64,000 nt of DNA from CAZYFH01 sp965249175 (GCA_965249175.1 OZ252227.1:1736001-1800000), one strand, 5' to 3'; shown: positions 49,131-58,315, numbered from the stretch's first letter. Numbers and translations are program-made. The notes: generated from the letters alone by a model not told the origin.

Positions 49131-50533
49131 CAGCCCGTGGTGAAAACGCCCTTTCGTAGGTCGAGGGGCATGTGTTCGTGACACCGTGTCATAAGGTCGA
49201 GAAACGACGAGTGCGGCAGATCTTGCGCATCTCGCGCCCACGCGGGCGATACGAGGGTCCAGAGGCGGCCAAGATCAGCGATCAAGGCCTCGAAGACGGC
49301 GACCGCGCGGCCTTGGAGGCTCCGCGGCGTGCCGACGCCCGTCAGCTGCCGCATGAGGAGCCCAAGATTGAACCCGCAGACGTGCACAAGCACGCGCTTG
49401 AGGATGTTGGGATGCCCACGCAGATGCACCCGGCGCAGCCGCCCGGTCTCGTAGAGATGCGCGTTGGGGCGTTCGAGCAACTCGCCCCGCCGTCGCAGCA
49501 GCCGTTGCCCACGCGTGCCCCGAATGCGCCGACGGTTCGCGTACACGGCGTCGCGCGCCGCCGCCTTGCCTGTCCAGTTGCGTCGCCCGCGGTCCGGCTC
49601 CGAAACATAACTGCGCACGCCGAGCGCGGCGAACGCCACCATCGTCTCGTTACTGTGATACCCCTTGTCCCCGACGACCTCGGCGATACCGGCGCCGGCC
49701 GGCAGGACGGCTTCGACGTGGTCGGCCGCCGTGATCAGGGTCTCGACCATCGTCGTCGTATCGCCGTCGTCGGCATCCTGCACGGTGACGCCGACGATGG
49801 CCCCCGTCTCCAGGTCCACCGCATGCTCCGCGGTGTGCGCCAAGTGCGTGCGCCCGTCCTTCAGCTTCGTGATCTTCGCGTCCGGATCCTGCGGATGCGT
49901 CCAGTCGTCGTTGGAGCCTTTCTTCTTCCGTTTCCGGTCGAACCGGGCCAGCTCAGCGCGGGTCGGCGTGACGATGCCGGACGCCTCGGCCAGCCCGGTC
50001 AGAAACGCCTCGTAGCCTTCGCCCGTGTCCCGGCGCACGATACTCCGCAATGCGGCGTTCGCTTCCAACGTCGTGGCATCGATGCCGAGGGTCCGCCCGG
50101 TCACGAGCTGGGCGTCGGCCAGTTGCTGCAGCACCCACGTGAACACCGCTTGATGGGTCTCGACGTCGATCAGGCGCCGGGTGCGCGACAGCGTCGAGTG
50201 ATCCGGCGGCGCCTCGTGCAGCTCGAGGTCCAGAAACTGCCGGATGCTCAGCGAATCGGCCGCCCGCCACGCGATCGCCCGCTCCGAGTCCAGCCCTTCG
50301 AAGTAGCCGAGCATCAGCAGCCGGAAGTACCGCCCCGGCGCCAGACTCGGACGACCGACGCCGTCCGCGTAGAACGGCGCGCATTGCGCCTCGACGAACG
50401 CGTCGAAGCCCGTGTCATCGAGGATCCGATTCAATCGCTGATAGAACGGATGCGCCGCACTGCGAGGCAGGTCGCTGGTGGGAACCCACATCGATGCTTG
50501 CCGCGCCCGGCGTCGTCGTTTGCCCATCGCCAT
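49127..50533 (-). CDS. IS1182-family transposase, stop codon supplied by the target site
   Basis: 468 residues from ATG 50533. An N-terminal DUF772-like domain (GVGRPSLAPGRYFRLLMLGY, DSERAIAWRAADSLSIRQFL) is followed by a DDE core: TLGIDATTLEANAALRSI (Asp), AEVVGDKGYHSNETMVAF (Asp) and RERxxAHLYETGRLRR-like ERPNAHLYETGRLRRVHLRG (Glu). The frame runs through the terminal repeat and its TAG stop comes from the duplicated CTAG. Uninterrupted and possibly active. Confidence 0.92.
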   Translation of the reverse strand: MAMGKRRRRARQASMWVPTSDLPRSAAHPFYQRLNRILDDTGFDAFVEAQCAPFYADGVGRPSLAPGRYFRLLMLGYFEGLDSERAIAWRAADSLSIRQFLDLELHEAPPDHSTLSRTRRLIDVETHQAVFTWVLQQLADAQLVTGRTLGIDATTLEANAALRSIVRRDTGEGYEAFLTGLAEASGIVTPTRAELARFDRKRKKKGSNDDWTHPQDPDAKITKLKDGRTHLAHTAEHAVDLETGAIVGVTVQDADDGDTTTMVETLITAADHVEAVLPAGAGIAEVVGDKGYHSNETMVAFAALGVRSYVSEPDRGRRNWTGKAAARDAVYANRRRIRGTRGQRLLRRRGELLERPNAHLYETGRLRRVHLRGHPNILKRVLVHVCGFNLGLLMRQLTGVGTPRSLQGRAVAVFEALIADLGRLWTLVSPAWARDAQDLPHSSFLDLMTRCHEHMPLDLRKGVFTTGC

Positions 50534-50598
50534 GCGCGACAGTGTAGTACGCGGGATCGATCGTGTCGATCCCTAATAGGGACTTTCACCACGGGCTG
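49131..50598 (-). mobile_element. IS1182-type element in a CTAG site
   Basis: 1468 bp with inverted ends CAGCCCGTGGTGAAA (16 of the first 20 bases shared). Flanked by a 4-bp duplication CTAG (49127-49130 and 50599-50602). The original site lay between the stop codons of two convergent genes and includes the TAG stop of the methyltransferase. Element appears complete. Confidence 0.92.
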
Positions 50599-50604
50599 CT
50601 AGCA

Positions 50605-51954
50605 CTAGCCGAGGACGGCGCGGATGGAATCGGCGAGGATATCGACGGCGCGGTCGAGCTGCTCGGTGGAGATGACGATCGGCGGGGCGAGGAGATAGGT
50701 GTCAGCCTTGACGCGGCTGAAGAGCCCGCGTTCGATCGTCGCACGGTTGACCGCGAGCCCGATTCCCCGCTTGGCCGGGAACGACCGCTTCGTGGCCCGG
50801 TCCTCCACCAGCTCGACGGCGCACATCAGCCCCCTGCCGCGAATGTCGCCGACGTGCGGGTGACCGGACAGCGCGGCGGTCAACCGGTCGAAGAGGTAGG
50901 TGCCCTTGTCCGCGGCCATTGCCGGAAAGCCCTCGTCGTCGATGATCTGGAGGGTCCGTAGCGCGACGGCGCACCCGACCGGGTGCGCACTGTACGTATA
51001 CGCGTGCATCCACGGACGCCCGTCCTCGCGAAGCGTGTCCGCGATGGCGTCGCTGATGCCGATGCCGCCGAACGGGAAATACCCTGATGTGACCGCCTTG
51101 GCGAACTGCACGATGTCTGGTTCGATGCCCCAGTGATCGAGCGCAAACAGCCGCCCGGTACGCCCAAAGGCGGTGATGACCTCGTCCGCCACCAGCAGCA
51201 CGTCGTGGCGGCGGCAGATCTCACGGATGCGCGGGAAGTAATCGTCCGGTGGCACGATCACCCCCCCGGCACCTTGCACCGGTTCGGCGATGAACATCGC
51301 GACGGTGTCCGCGCCTTCGCGCTGGATCAGCCGATCGAGCTCGTCGGCCGCGGCGACCCCAGGGCTCACCCCGGACGGTGCCTGGTAGCGATAGGGATAC
51401 GGCGACGGGATGTGGAAGAAGCCGGGCATCCGTGGTTCGAACAGCGGCCAGTACGCGCTCAGCCCACTGGCGCTCATGGCCGCGAACGTGACGCCGTGAT
51501 ACCCCTCGAGGCGAGAGATGACCTTCGTCTTGGCGGGCCGTCCACGCAGCTTCCAGTACGCCCTGGCCATCTTGACGCTGCTTTCCGTCGCTTCGCCGCC
51601 GCCGCTCGTAAAGAAGAAATGGTTGATTGATGGGTAGCAGATGGCGGCCAGGCGCTCAGCCAATTCGATCGCTCGCGCATTCGAGCTGCCGGAATAGCCA
51701 GAGAAATAGGCCAGCGTGCTGGCCTGGTCGCGCATGACGTCAGCGAGCTCGTGGCGGCCGTGTCCGGCGGTGACGTTCCAGAGGCCGGAGAGACCGTCGA
51801 GATACTCGCGCCCATCGGCATCGGTGACGACGCATCCCTGGCCGGAGACCCACACGCGGCCGCCCTCGTGAACGGCAGCGTCGTGCAGTGGGTGGATCAG
51901 ATGCGCGCGGTCGCGCGCCAGGAGCTCGGCGTTGGTGGTGGTTGGGATCGTCAT
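50605..51954 (-). CDS. Class III (omega) aminotransferase
   Basis: 449 residues from ATG 51954. Fold type I PLP enzyme of subgroup III: YLDGLSGLWNVTAGHGRHEL, FFFTSGGGEATESSVKMARA, MFIAEPVQGAGGVIVPPDDY, LLVADEVITAFGRTGRLFAL and the PLP lysine in IVQFAKAVTSGYFPFGG. This resembles pyruvate- or beta-alanine-dependent omega-aminotransferases rather than BioA. Amine substrate unknown. Its stop lies only 2 bases beyond the IS1182-type duplication, so the IS just missed the gene. Confidence 0.9.
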   Translation of the reverse strand: MTIPTTTNAELLARDRAHLIHPLHDAAVHEGGRVWVSGQGCVVTDADGREYLDGLSGLWNVTAGHGRHELADVMRDQASTLAYFSGYSGSSNARAIELAERLAAICYPSINHFFFTSGGGEATESSVKMARAYWKLRGRPAKTKVISRLEGYHGVTFAAMSASGLSAYWPLFEPRMPGFFHIPSPYPYRYQAPSGVSPGVAAADELDRLIQREGADTVAMFIAEPVQGAGGVIVPPDDYFPRIREICRRHDVLLVADEVITAFGRTGRLFALDHWGIEPDIVQFAKAVTSGYFPFGGIGISDAIADTLREDGRPWMHAYTYSAHPVGCAVALRTLQIIDDEGFPAMAADKGTYLFDRLTAALSGHPHVGDIRGRGLMCAVELVEDRATKRSFPAKRGIGLAVNRATIERGLFSRVKADTYLLAPPIVISTEQLDRAVDILADSIRAVLG

Positions 51955-52051
51955 CTGTCGTCCGGAGTGCCTGAATGGAGCGTTACCCCATGCTATCCTA
52001 CCGAATCTTCACACCCGAACGAGGCCCGCGCGGTAAAGGAAGGGGCATCCC

Positions 52052-52906
52052 ATGAGGCGCTTGAGTCTGGTCCTGGTCGTCACGTTGGTGGTCGTTGCTG
52101 CCGCGGCATCTGCGCACGCGCAGGGCGTCACGAAGTACGTCCGCTACGAGCACAATGGCACGACCTCGTATGGCGTCCTCGAAGGTGACACGATTCATCA
52201 GCTCAGTGGCAACGTCTTCGAGTCACCACAACGCACCGGCACGACGGTCGAGATGGATCAGGTGACGCTCCTTCCTCCGAGCGAGCCGCAAAAAGTGATT
52301 GCCGCGGGACTCAACTACCGCAGTCACATCGGGCAGCAGAACCCCGCGGAGTACCCTGGTTTGTTCGACAAGCATGCGACGTCGCTGATCGGGCACGAGG
52401 CCGAGATTACCTACTACGAGGATGCGACCAACCTGCACTTCGAAGGTGAGATGGTGCTGATCATCGGCAAGGAAGCGAAGAATGTCTCGGTCGCCGACGC
52501 CCCCGACTACATTTTTGCCGTGGCGCCGGGAAACGACATCAGCGAGCGGGTCTGGCAGGGAAGCGACCTCCAGTGGTTTCGCGCGAAGGGCGCCGACACC
52601 TTTGGCCCCGTCGGCCCGGTCATGGTGCGCGGCGTGAACTACGACGACTTGTTGCTCGAGACCCGGGTCAACGGCGAGGTCCTGCAGTCTCAGCGCACGA
52701 AGGACCTGCTATTTGACTCGTCGTTTCTCGTCAGCTACATCAGCCGGTATGTGACGCTGTACCCGGGGGATATGGTCTTCACGGGCACTCCCGGGAGCAC
52801 CTCGGCCATGCAACCCGGCGATGTCGTCGAGGTCGAGCTCGAGGGCGTCGGCGTCCTCAGCAACCAGATCGGCCCCAAGGGCGGGCGACGGACGAACGAG
52901 CAGTAG
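52052..52906 (+). CDS. Exported fumarylacetoacetate-hydrolase-fold protein
   Basis: 284 residues from ATG 52052 (AAGGAAGGGG site). Residues 1-24 are a Sec signal peptide (LVLVVTLVVVAAAASAHAQ). The rest is a complete FAH domain: KVIAAGLNYRSHIGQQN, metal-binding NLHFEGEMVLIIGKEAKN (Glu-x-Glu), APGNDISERVWQGSDLQWFR, AKGADTFGPVGPVM and YPGDMVFTGTPGSTSAMQPG. FAH-family hydrolases, decarboxylases and isomerases are normally cytoplasmic. Export suggests action on an extracellular beta-diketo or oxo-acid substrate; inference only. Confidence 0.88.
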   Translation: MRRLSLVLVVTLVVVAAAASAHAQGVTKYVRYEHNGTTSYGVLEGDTIHQLSGNVFESPQRTGTTVEMDQVTLLPPSEPQKVIAAGLNYRSHIGQQNPAEYPGLFDKHATSLIGHEAEITYYEDATNLHFEGEMVLIIGKEAKNVSVADAPDYIFAVAPGNDISERVWQGSDLQWFRAKGADTFGPVGPVMVRGVNYDDLLLETRVNGEVLQSQRTKDLLFDSSFLVSYISRYVTLYPGDMVFTGTPGSTSAMQPGDVVEVELEGVGVLSNQIGPKGGRRTNEQ

Positions 52907-53036
52907 GAGACGCCGCGCACGCGACGGAGTCGTCTGAAGGCGGTCGGGTTCGTATCCTCTGTTAGTATGGGTGCAGTATGGCTCCGTCTCGGGGCGCCTG
53001 TGCCCCGACCTATTCCGTGAGAGGTGGGCGTTGAAG

Positions 53037-54317
53037 ATGTCATTTCCCAAGGTGCTCGCGATCGTTGTCACCCTCAGCCTCGGCCTCGGTGTGTCGGCGA
53101 GCGCAGAGGAGGCCGCCGGCGTGCCGACGTTCACGAAGGACGTCGCGCCGATTTTCTTCGACAACTGCGTGTCGTGCCACCGGACCGGCGAGTTCGCGCC
53201 GATGTCGCTGATGACCTACGACGATGCTCGCCCGTGGGCGCGCGCCATCAAGCAGCGTGTCGAGGCTCGCGAGATGCCACCCTGGTACGCGGAGCCGGGT
53301 CATCAGACCTACGTCAACGACGCCAGCCTCAGCGATGATCAAGTCCAGACGATCGCCGCGTGGGTGGACGGCGGCGCGCCGCGCGGCGACGCCGGCGATT
53401 TGCCGGTTGCGCCCGAGTTTGCGGCGGATTGGACGATTGGCGAGCCCGACGCTGTTTACAGCATGCTCGAGTCGTTCGACGTGCCTGCCGACGGGACGGT
53501 GCCGTATGTCTACTTCACCATTCCGACCAACGTGCCGCACGACAAATGGATCAAGGCAGTCGAGATTCGTCCCGGCGATCGGCGCGTCGTTCACCACGTC
53601 ATCGCTACGATGCAGAGCCCCGACCCGGAGTTCCCGCCGTCGCCGGGGCCTCGGCTGACGCTGAGCCCAAGTGGTCGGGGTGGCAACGTGCTGGGGAGCA
53701 ATTCGCTCGCCGGCACCGTGCCGAACAAGTTCGGCGCGACCTTCCCCGACGGCGTGGCCTTGAAGATGGAAGCCGGTACGGAGATCGTGTTTCAGATGCA
53801 CTACACGACGATCGGCGAGGCCGCGTCCGATCAGACGAGCGTCGGACTGATTTTCCAGGACGAGGAGCCAACGTGGGAGGCCGGCGGCGGCATCGTCATC
53901 AACCCGCGGTTCGCCATCCCCGCCGGGGCCGAGAGCCACGAGGTGCGGGCGGAGCAGGAGTTGAAAGAGGACACATACCTCACCGACATGACGCCGCACA
54001 TGCACTCACGCGGCAAGGCGTTCTCCTATACAGCCGTCTATCCGGACGGGACCGAGGAGATTCTCCTGAACGTGCCGAACTACACCTTCGACTGGCAGCT
54101 GACGTACGAGTTCGCCGAGCCCAAGCTGCTGCCGGCCGGCACGAAGCTCGTGGGGATCGCGCATTTCGACAACTCCGTCAACAACCGCGCGAATCCCGAT
54201 CCGACCGCCGAGGTCCGCTGGGGCGATCAGACATGGGAAGAGATGATGATCGGCTTCTACGGCACCCTGAGTGCGGAGGACATGAATAAGCGCACCACGA
54301 CCCAGAACCAGCAGTAA
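53037..54317 (+). CDS. Secreted cytochrome c / copper-monooxygenase-like protein 1
   Basis: 426 residues from ATG 53037. Signal peptide VLAIVVTLSLGLGVSASA. A cytochrome c-like segment with CVSCHRTGEFAPMSLMTYDD (haem near residue 42) is followed by PWARAIKQRVEAREMPPWYA. The C-terminal ~250 residues resemble the type II copper ascorbate-dependent monooxygenase (PHM/DBM) jelly rolls: RRVVHHVIATM, FQMHYTTIGEAASDQTSVGL, and TDMTPHMHSRGKAFSYTAVY. The His pairs could bind copper. Paralogous to the next gene. Periplasmic oxidation or metal handling is inferred. Confidence 0.85.
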   Translation: MSFPKVLAIVVTLSLGLGVSASAEEAAGVPTFTKDVAPIFFDNCVSCHRTGEFAPMSLMTYDDARPWARAIKQRVEAREMPPWYAEPGHQTYVNDASLSDDQVQTIAAWVDGGAPRGDAGDLPVAPEFAADWTIGEPDAVYSMLESFDVPADGTVPYVYFTIPTNVPHDKWIKAVEIRPGDRRVVHHVIATMQSPDPEFPPSPGPRLTLSPSGRGGNVLGSNSLAGTVPNKFGATFPDGVALKMEAGTEIVFQMHYTTIGEAASDQTSVGLIFQDEEPTWEAGGGIVINPRFAIPAGAESHEVRAEQELKEDTYLTDMTPHMHSRGKAFSYTAVYPDGTEEILLNVPNYTFDWQLTYEFAEPKLLPAGTKLVGIAHFDNSVNNRANPDPTAEVRWGDQTWEEMMIGFYGTLSAEDMNKRTTTQNQQ

Positions 54318-54372
54318 GCCGCTCGACCGCGAGAGTGCGGGCGAGCAGGTCCTGTCGAGGAGCCCGTTGCTG

Positions 54373-55761
54373 ATGCCGATGACGAAGTCATTGAAAGTGA
54401 CGCTCGCCGGAGCGGCCGTCGTCATAGTCGCGCTCCCGGGCGTCGCGGTCGCCGCGGAGGCTGCGCCCGCCGAAGCGCGCGCGGACGACGTGACGTACGC
54501 CGAGGACGTGGCGCCGATCATCTTCAACAACTGTCTGGTGTGTCACCGTCCCGGCCAGGTCGCGCCGATGCCATTCCGCGACTACAAGGAAACGCGGCCA
54601 TGGGCGCGCGCGATCAAGGACAAGGTGCAGTCGCGCGAGATGCCGCCGTGGTTTGCCGATCCGCAGTACGGCGAGTGGCTGAACGACCGCCGGCTCAGCC
54701 AGGAGCAGATTGACACGATCGCCGCCTGGGTCGACGCCGGTGCCCCGATGGGCGAGGCGTCCGACATCCCGGAGCCGCCGATGTTTTCGGACAACTGGGC
54801 GCTCGGCGATCTTGGCGACCCGGATCTCATCGTCCCGATGCCGGTGACCGTCGAGGTGCCGGCTGATGGCGAGGAGGGCTACCAGCAGTTCTACGTGAAG
54901 AACGACCTCACGGAAGACAAGTTCATCAAGGGCATCGAGGTGCGGCCGGGCAATCGCGCCGCCGTGCATCACGCCGTCATCGACATGGCCAGGCTCCCGC
55001 CGTGCTCCGAGCTCGACGACCGCGGCCAGCTCACGCCGGTGCCGGACTGCGAACGGGACGACGGCGGACAACAGTTCGTCTTCTCGCGCGAGAGCTATAA
55101 GCTGATCGGCTACGCACCCGGTAAGGGCTTTCAACGATACCGCGAGGGCACGGGCAAGCGGATCAGCCCGGGGTGGTATTACCGCTTCGACCAGCACTAC
55201 ACGCCCATCGGCACGTCTCAGACCGACCGCACCGAGATCGGCTTCTGGTTTCACGACCAGCCGGTGCAGACGGAAATGATTCAGAAGATGGTGAGCGGGA
55301 GTGGCGCCTTCATCGCGGAGAGCACAGAGGTCGTCGCGTCCGAGGGACAGCGGCGCCCACGCGTGCCGAACATTCCTCCGAACGCCGGCGACTGGAAGCT
55401 GGTCGCGACCACCCCGTTCGCCGAGGACATCACGCTCTTCGCGTTGGCCCCGCACATGCACCTGCGCGGCAAGGACATGCGGTATGTCCTGGTCCGGCCG
55501 GACGGCTCGGAGGAGACGCTTCTGAGCGTGCCGCGCTACGACTTCAACTGGCAGCTCTTCTATGAGCTGGTCGAGCCGATCGCGATCGAGGCCGGCAGCA
55601 AGCTCATGACCGTCGGTCACTTCGACAACTCGATCAAGAACCGCTACAACCCGGCGCCCGACAGCGAGGTCTACTGGGCCGAGCAGAGCTGGGACGAGAT
55701 GTTCAACGGGTTCTACGAATACTCCGTGGCCATGACCGCCAAGCCGTCCACCGAGAACTGA
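54373..55761 (+). CDS. Secreted cytochrome c / copper-monooxygenase-like protein 2
   Basis: 462 residues from ATG 54373 (ATG 54379 also possible). Same layout as the preceding gene: signal peptide KVTLAGAAVVIVALPGVAVA, haem site CLVCHRPGQVAPMPFRDYKE, EMPPWFADPQYGEWLNDRRL, and a PHM/DBM-like part with RAAVHHAVIDMARLP, FDQHYTPIGTSQTDRTEIGF and LFALAPHMHLRGKDMRYVLV. A longer central insert has three cysteines. The HHxV, HYT and PHMHxRG triads match protein 1, supporting conserved copper ligands. Downstream lies the HupE-like permease. Confidence 0.85.
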   Translation: MPMTKSLKVTLAGAAVVIVALPGVAVAAEAAPAEARADDVTYAEDVAPIIFNNCLVCHRPGQVAPMPFRDYKETRPWARAIKDKVQSREMPPWFADPQYGEWLNDRRLSQEQIDTIAAWVDAGAPMGEASDIPEPPMFSDNWALGDLGDPDLIVPMPVTVEVPADGEEGYQQFYVKNDLTEDKFIKGIEVRPGNRAAVHHAVIDMARLPPCSELDDRGQLTPVPDCERDDGGQQFVFSRESYKLIGYAPGKGFQRYREGTGKRISPGWYYRFDQHYTPIGTSQTDRTEIGFWFHDQPVQTEMIQKMVSGSGAFIAESTEVVASEGQRRPRVPNIPPNAGDWKLVATTPFAEDITLFALAPHMHLRGKDMRYVLVRPDGSEETLLSVPRYDFNWQLFYELVEPIAIEAGSKLMTVGHFDNSIKNRYNPAPDSEVYWAEQSWDEMFNGFYEYSVAMTAKPSTEN

Positions 55762-55790
55762 CGAGCGACAACTTCCCCGGAACGCGCCCC

Positions 55791-56486
55791 ATGACGCGGC
55801 GAATCCTGCTCGTCATCGCCTTGCTTGGTGCGTGCGCACTCTGGCTCCCGGCTTCGCTCGCCGCCCACCCGATGGAGGGCCAGAACGCCGCTTTCGTCCA
55901 GGGTGTCGATGGCCCGGTACCAGGTCCGTTCATGTATCTGGGCGCGAAGCACATGGTAACGGGCTACGATCACTTGCTCTTTCTGGTCGGCGTGATCTTC
56001 TTTCTCTATCGCCTCCGCGATGTCGTCCTTTACGTCAGCCTGTTCACAATCGGTCACAGCATCACGTTGCTGGCGGGCGTACTCGGCGGTCTGGAAGTGA
56101 ACGCGTACGTGATCGACGCCGTTATCGGCCTCTCGGTCTGTTACAAGGCCTTCGAGAACATCGGTGGCTTCGAGCGCGTGTTCAAGATACGGCCGAACAC
56201 GCGAATCGCCGTGCTGGTCTTCGGGCTGTTTCACGGTCTCGGGCTCGCAACAAAGCTGCAGGAGTTCACCGTGACGGCCAACGGTCTGGTGACCAACATA
56301 CTGAGCTTCAACGTAGGGGTGGAGATCGGGCAGATCCTCGCGCTCACGGGCGTACTGATTGCGATGACGTACTGGCGCACCCGCCCAAGTTTCTTTCGCC
56401 ACGCGTTTGCGACGAACGCCCTGCTGATGACGGGTGGGTTCGTCCTGACGGCCTACCAGGTATTTGGGTTCGTCTACTATCCCTGA
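55791..56486 (+). CDS. HupE/UreJ-type membrane protein (metal permease-like)
   Basis: 231 residues from ATG 55791. Signal-like N-terminus then about six helices. Family motifs: MVTGYDHLLFLVGVIFFLYR, FTIGHSITLLAGVLGGLEV, CYKAFENIGGFERVF and FGLFHGLGLATKLQEF. The conserved Asp-His, Gly-His-Ser and Phe-His-Gly residues fit the HupE/UreJ_2 family proposed to move nickel, cobalt or related metals. It follows the cytochrome/monooxygenase-like genes by 29 bases, suggesting metal supply to, or electron exchange with, that system. Confidence 0.87.
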   Translation: MTRRILLVIALLGACALWLPASLAAHPMEGQNAAFVQGVDGPVPGPFMYLGAKHMVTGYDHLLFLVGVIFFLYRLRDVVLYVSLFTIGHSITLLAGVLGGLEVNAYVIDAVIGLSVCYKAFENIGGFERVFKIRPNTRIAVLVFGLFHGLGLATKLQEFTVTANGLVTNILSFNVGVEIGQILALTGVLIAMTYWRTRPSFFRHAFATNALLMTGGFVLTAYQVFGFVYYP

Positions 56487-56488
56487 GC

Positions 56489-57073
56489 ATGGCTGACGCG
56501 CCGACGCCTCGAACCCAGCCGGCATCGGTCGGGAGAATTGCCGCTGCCGCGGTGGTGGCATTCCTCGTGGCCGCGCTGGTGTTCGTGGGCGCGGTATTAC
56601 CCGCGGAGTACGGGACGGACCCGCTCGGTACCGGCGAGCTGCTCGGACTCCTCGCGTTGGCGCAGGTGGCGGCGATTTCCGCGGAAACCGGCGAGTATCG
56701 CCTCGATGCGGCCGAGCTCGTCGTGCGCCCGTCCGAGTGGGTCGAATACACGTATCGCATCGAGCAGGGCGCCAGCATGCTGTACTCGTGGGAAGCCACC
56801 GGCCCGGTGAGCTACAACTTCCATAGTGCGCCGGACGGGGCGCCGCCGGGGTACGCCGAGAGCTTCGACGCTCAGGAGAGCGACGCGGCGCACGGCAGCT
56901 ACAACGCGCCGTTCACCGGCGTGCATGGGTGGTATTGGGAGAACCTCGGCGCGTCCGAGGTGACCATCACGTTGAGCACGGCGGGGTTCTACGCCGACGC
57001 GCACGAAGCGCGCGATCGCGTCGACGGGTATCATTCGCTCACGGATCTCCGTGGAAACCTGGTTCAAGACTGA
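56489..57073 (+). CDS. Membrane anchor protein associated with HupE-like permease
   Basis: 194 residues from ATG 56489, starting two bases after the permease stop. One N-terminal helix IAAAAVVAFLVAALVFVGAV, then an extracytoplasmic domain: RLDAAELVVRPSEWVEYTYR, EQGASMLYSWEATGPVSYNF and HGWYWENLGASEVTITLSTA. This resembles the so-called transmembrane anchor proteins often encoded next to HupE/UreJ-type genes. The late W-W and H residues may bind a ligand. Role unknown, but the tight coupling suggests a complex with the permease. Confidence 0.8.
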   Translation: MADAPTPRTQPASVGRIAAAAVVAFLVAALVFVGAVLPAEYGTDPLGTGELLGLLALAQVAAISAETGEYRLDAAELVVRPSEWVEYTYRIEQGASMLYSWEATGPVSYNFHSAPDGAPPGYAESFDAQESDAAHGSYNAPFTGVHGWYWENLGASEVTITLSTAGFYADAHEARDRVDGYHSLTDLRGNLVQD

Positions 57074-57097
57074 CCGATGCATCGAAGGGGAAAGCTC

Positions 57098-58252
57098 ATG
57101 ACTATTCGCACACCGCTCGCGTTGGGCGTCGCCGTCGTTGGCCTTGTGATCGCGAGTACCTGCGGGCACGGCCACCTGTCCGCGGCCGCGAATGCCGGCG
57201 TCGGGCCGGAGCTCGAGTCGACCGGGCCGATCACGTTCAGTCCTGACGGCACGCTGTTCGTCGCCGACAACCGCGCCGCCGCGATCTACGCCCTCGATTT
57301 GGCCGCACATGGGTCGGGGGCCTCGCCCGGGACAAAGAGCGTGCCCGCCGTCGATCAGCAGATTGCCGCGCTCCTCGGCACCGATGCGCGCGAGATCCAG
57401 ATCGCCGATCTGGCGGTCAACCCCGTGTCGCGCAACGCGTTCGTCTCGGTGTCGCGTGGTCGCGGCGCCGGCGCCCGGCCGGTCCTCGTCCGGATCGACG
57501 GCGCGGGTCAGCTGGAGGTCATCGCGCTTGGCGACGTGGCGTACACGATGGTCGAGCTGCCGAACCCACCTGACGCGGCGCCCAGCGCCGACGGCGATCG
57601 GCCGGTGCCGCGACGTGACGGGAGTTGGCTCGCGAACGGTCGCGTGCGGATGCAGACGGTGACCGACATGGCTTACGTCGACGGGCAGCTCTTCATCGCC
57701 GGCCTGTCCAACGACGAGTTCTCGTCGAAGCTGCGCTCGGTCACCTATCCGTTCGGCGAGGCGAGCGCCGGCGCCAGCGTGGAGATCTGGCATGCCGCGC
57801 ACGGGCAGTTCGAGACCGAATCGCCGGTCTACACGTTCGTGCCCTACGACGTCGACGGCGAGCAGAGCCTGATTGCCGGCTACCTCTGCACGCCGCTGGT
57901 CAAGTTCCCGATCGCGGACCTGAAACCTGGGGCCAAGGTGATGGGGAAGACCATCGCCGAGCTGGGCAACCGCAATCGGCCATTAGACATGATCGTCTAC
58001 GAGAAGGGCGGCCGCGACTATCTGTTGATGTCGAACACCAGCCGCGGCGTGATGAAGATTCCGACCGAGGGGTTCGGGGCGTCGTCGGTGACCGAGCCGG
58101 TCGGCGGCGGTGGCACCGCCGGTGCCGCCTACGAGACAGTGTCGCAGATGACCGGGGTCGAGCAGCTGGACCTGCTCGACGACATGCACGCCATCGTCAT
58201 CGCGCGCGATGATGCGGGGGTCGCGAACCTCGAGGCGGTGGCGCTCCCGTAG
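57098..58252 (+). CDS. Secreted beta-propeller-like protein
   Basis: 384 residues from ATG 57098 (GGGGAAAG site; an upstream ATG at 57077 is less likely). Signal segment LALGVAVVGLVIASTCGHGH. Repeats of strand-rich segments (GPITFSPDGTLFVADNRAAA, DMAYVDGQLFIAGLSNDEFS, DYLLMSNTSRGVMKIPTEGF and VEQLDLLDDMHAIVIARDDA) suggest a six- or seven-bladed propeller of NHL/SMP-30 style. No catalytic motif recognised. It closes the same-strand cluster that starts at 53037 and may be part of the same transcript. Confidence 0.75.
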   Translation: MTIRTPLALGVAVVGLVIASTCGHGHLSAAANAGVGPELESTGPITFSPDGTLFVADNRAAAIYALDLAAHGSGASPGTKSVPAVDQQIAALLGTDAREIQIADLAVNPVSRNAFVSVSRGRGAGARPVLVRIDGAGQLEVIALGDVAYTMVELPNPPDAAPSADGDRPVPRRDGSWLANGRVRMQTVTDMAYVDGQLFIAGLSNDEFSSKLRSVTYPFGEASAGASVEIWHAAHGQFETESPVYTFVPYDVDGEQSLIAGYLCTPLVKFPIADLKPGAKVMGKTIAELGNRNRPLDMIVYEKGGRDYLLMSNTSRGVMKIPTEGFGASSVTEPVGGGGTAGAAYETVSQMTGVEQLDLLDDMHAIVIARDDAGVANLEAVALP

Positions 58253-58315
58253 GCGCGGACGTCGAGAAGCCACGCGAGACGATGACTGGGGTGTGTCCCG
58301 GTCGTCGCATTCCAC

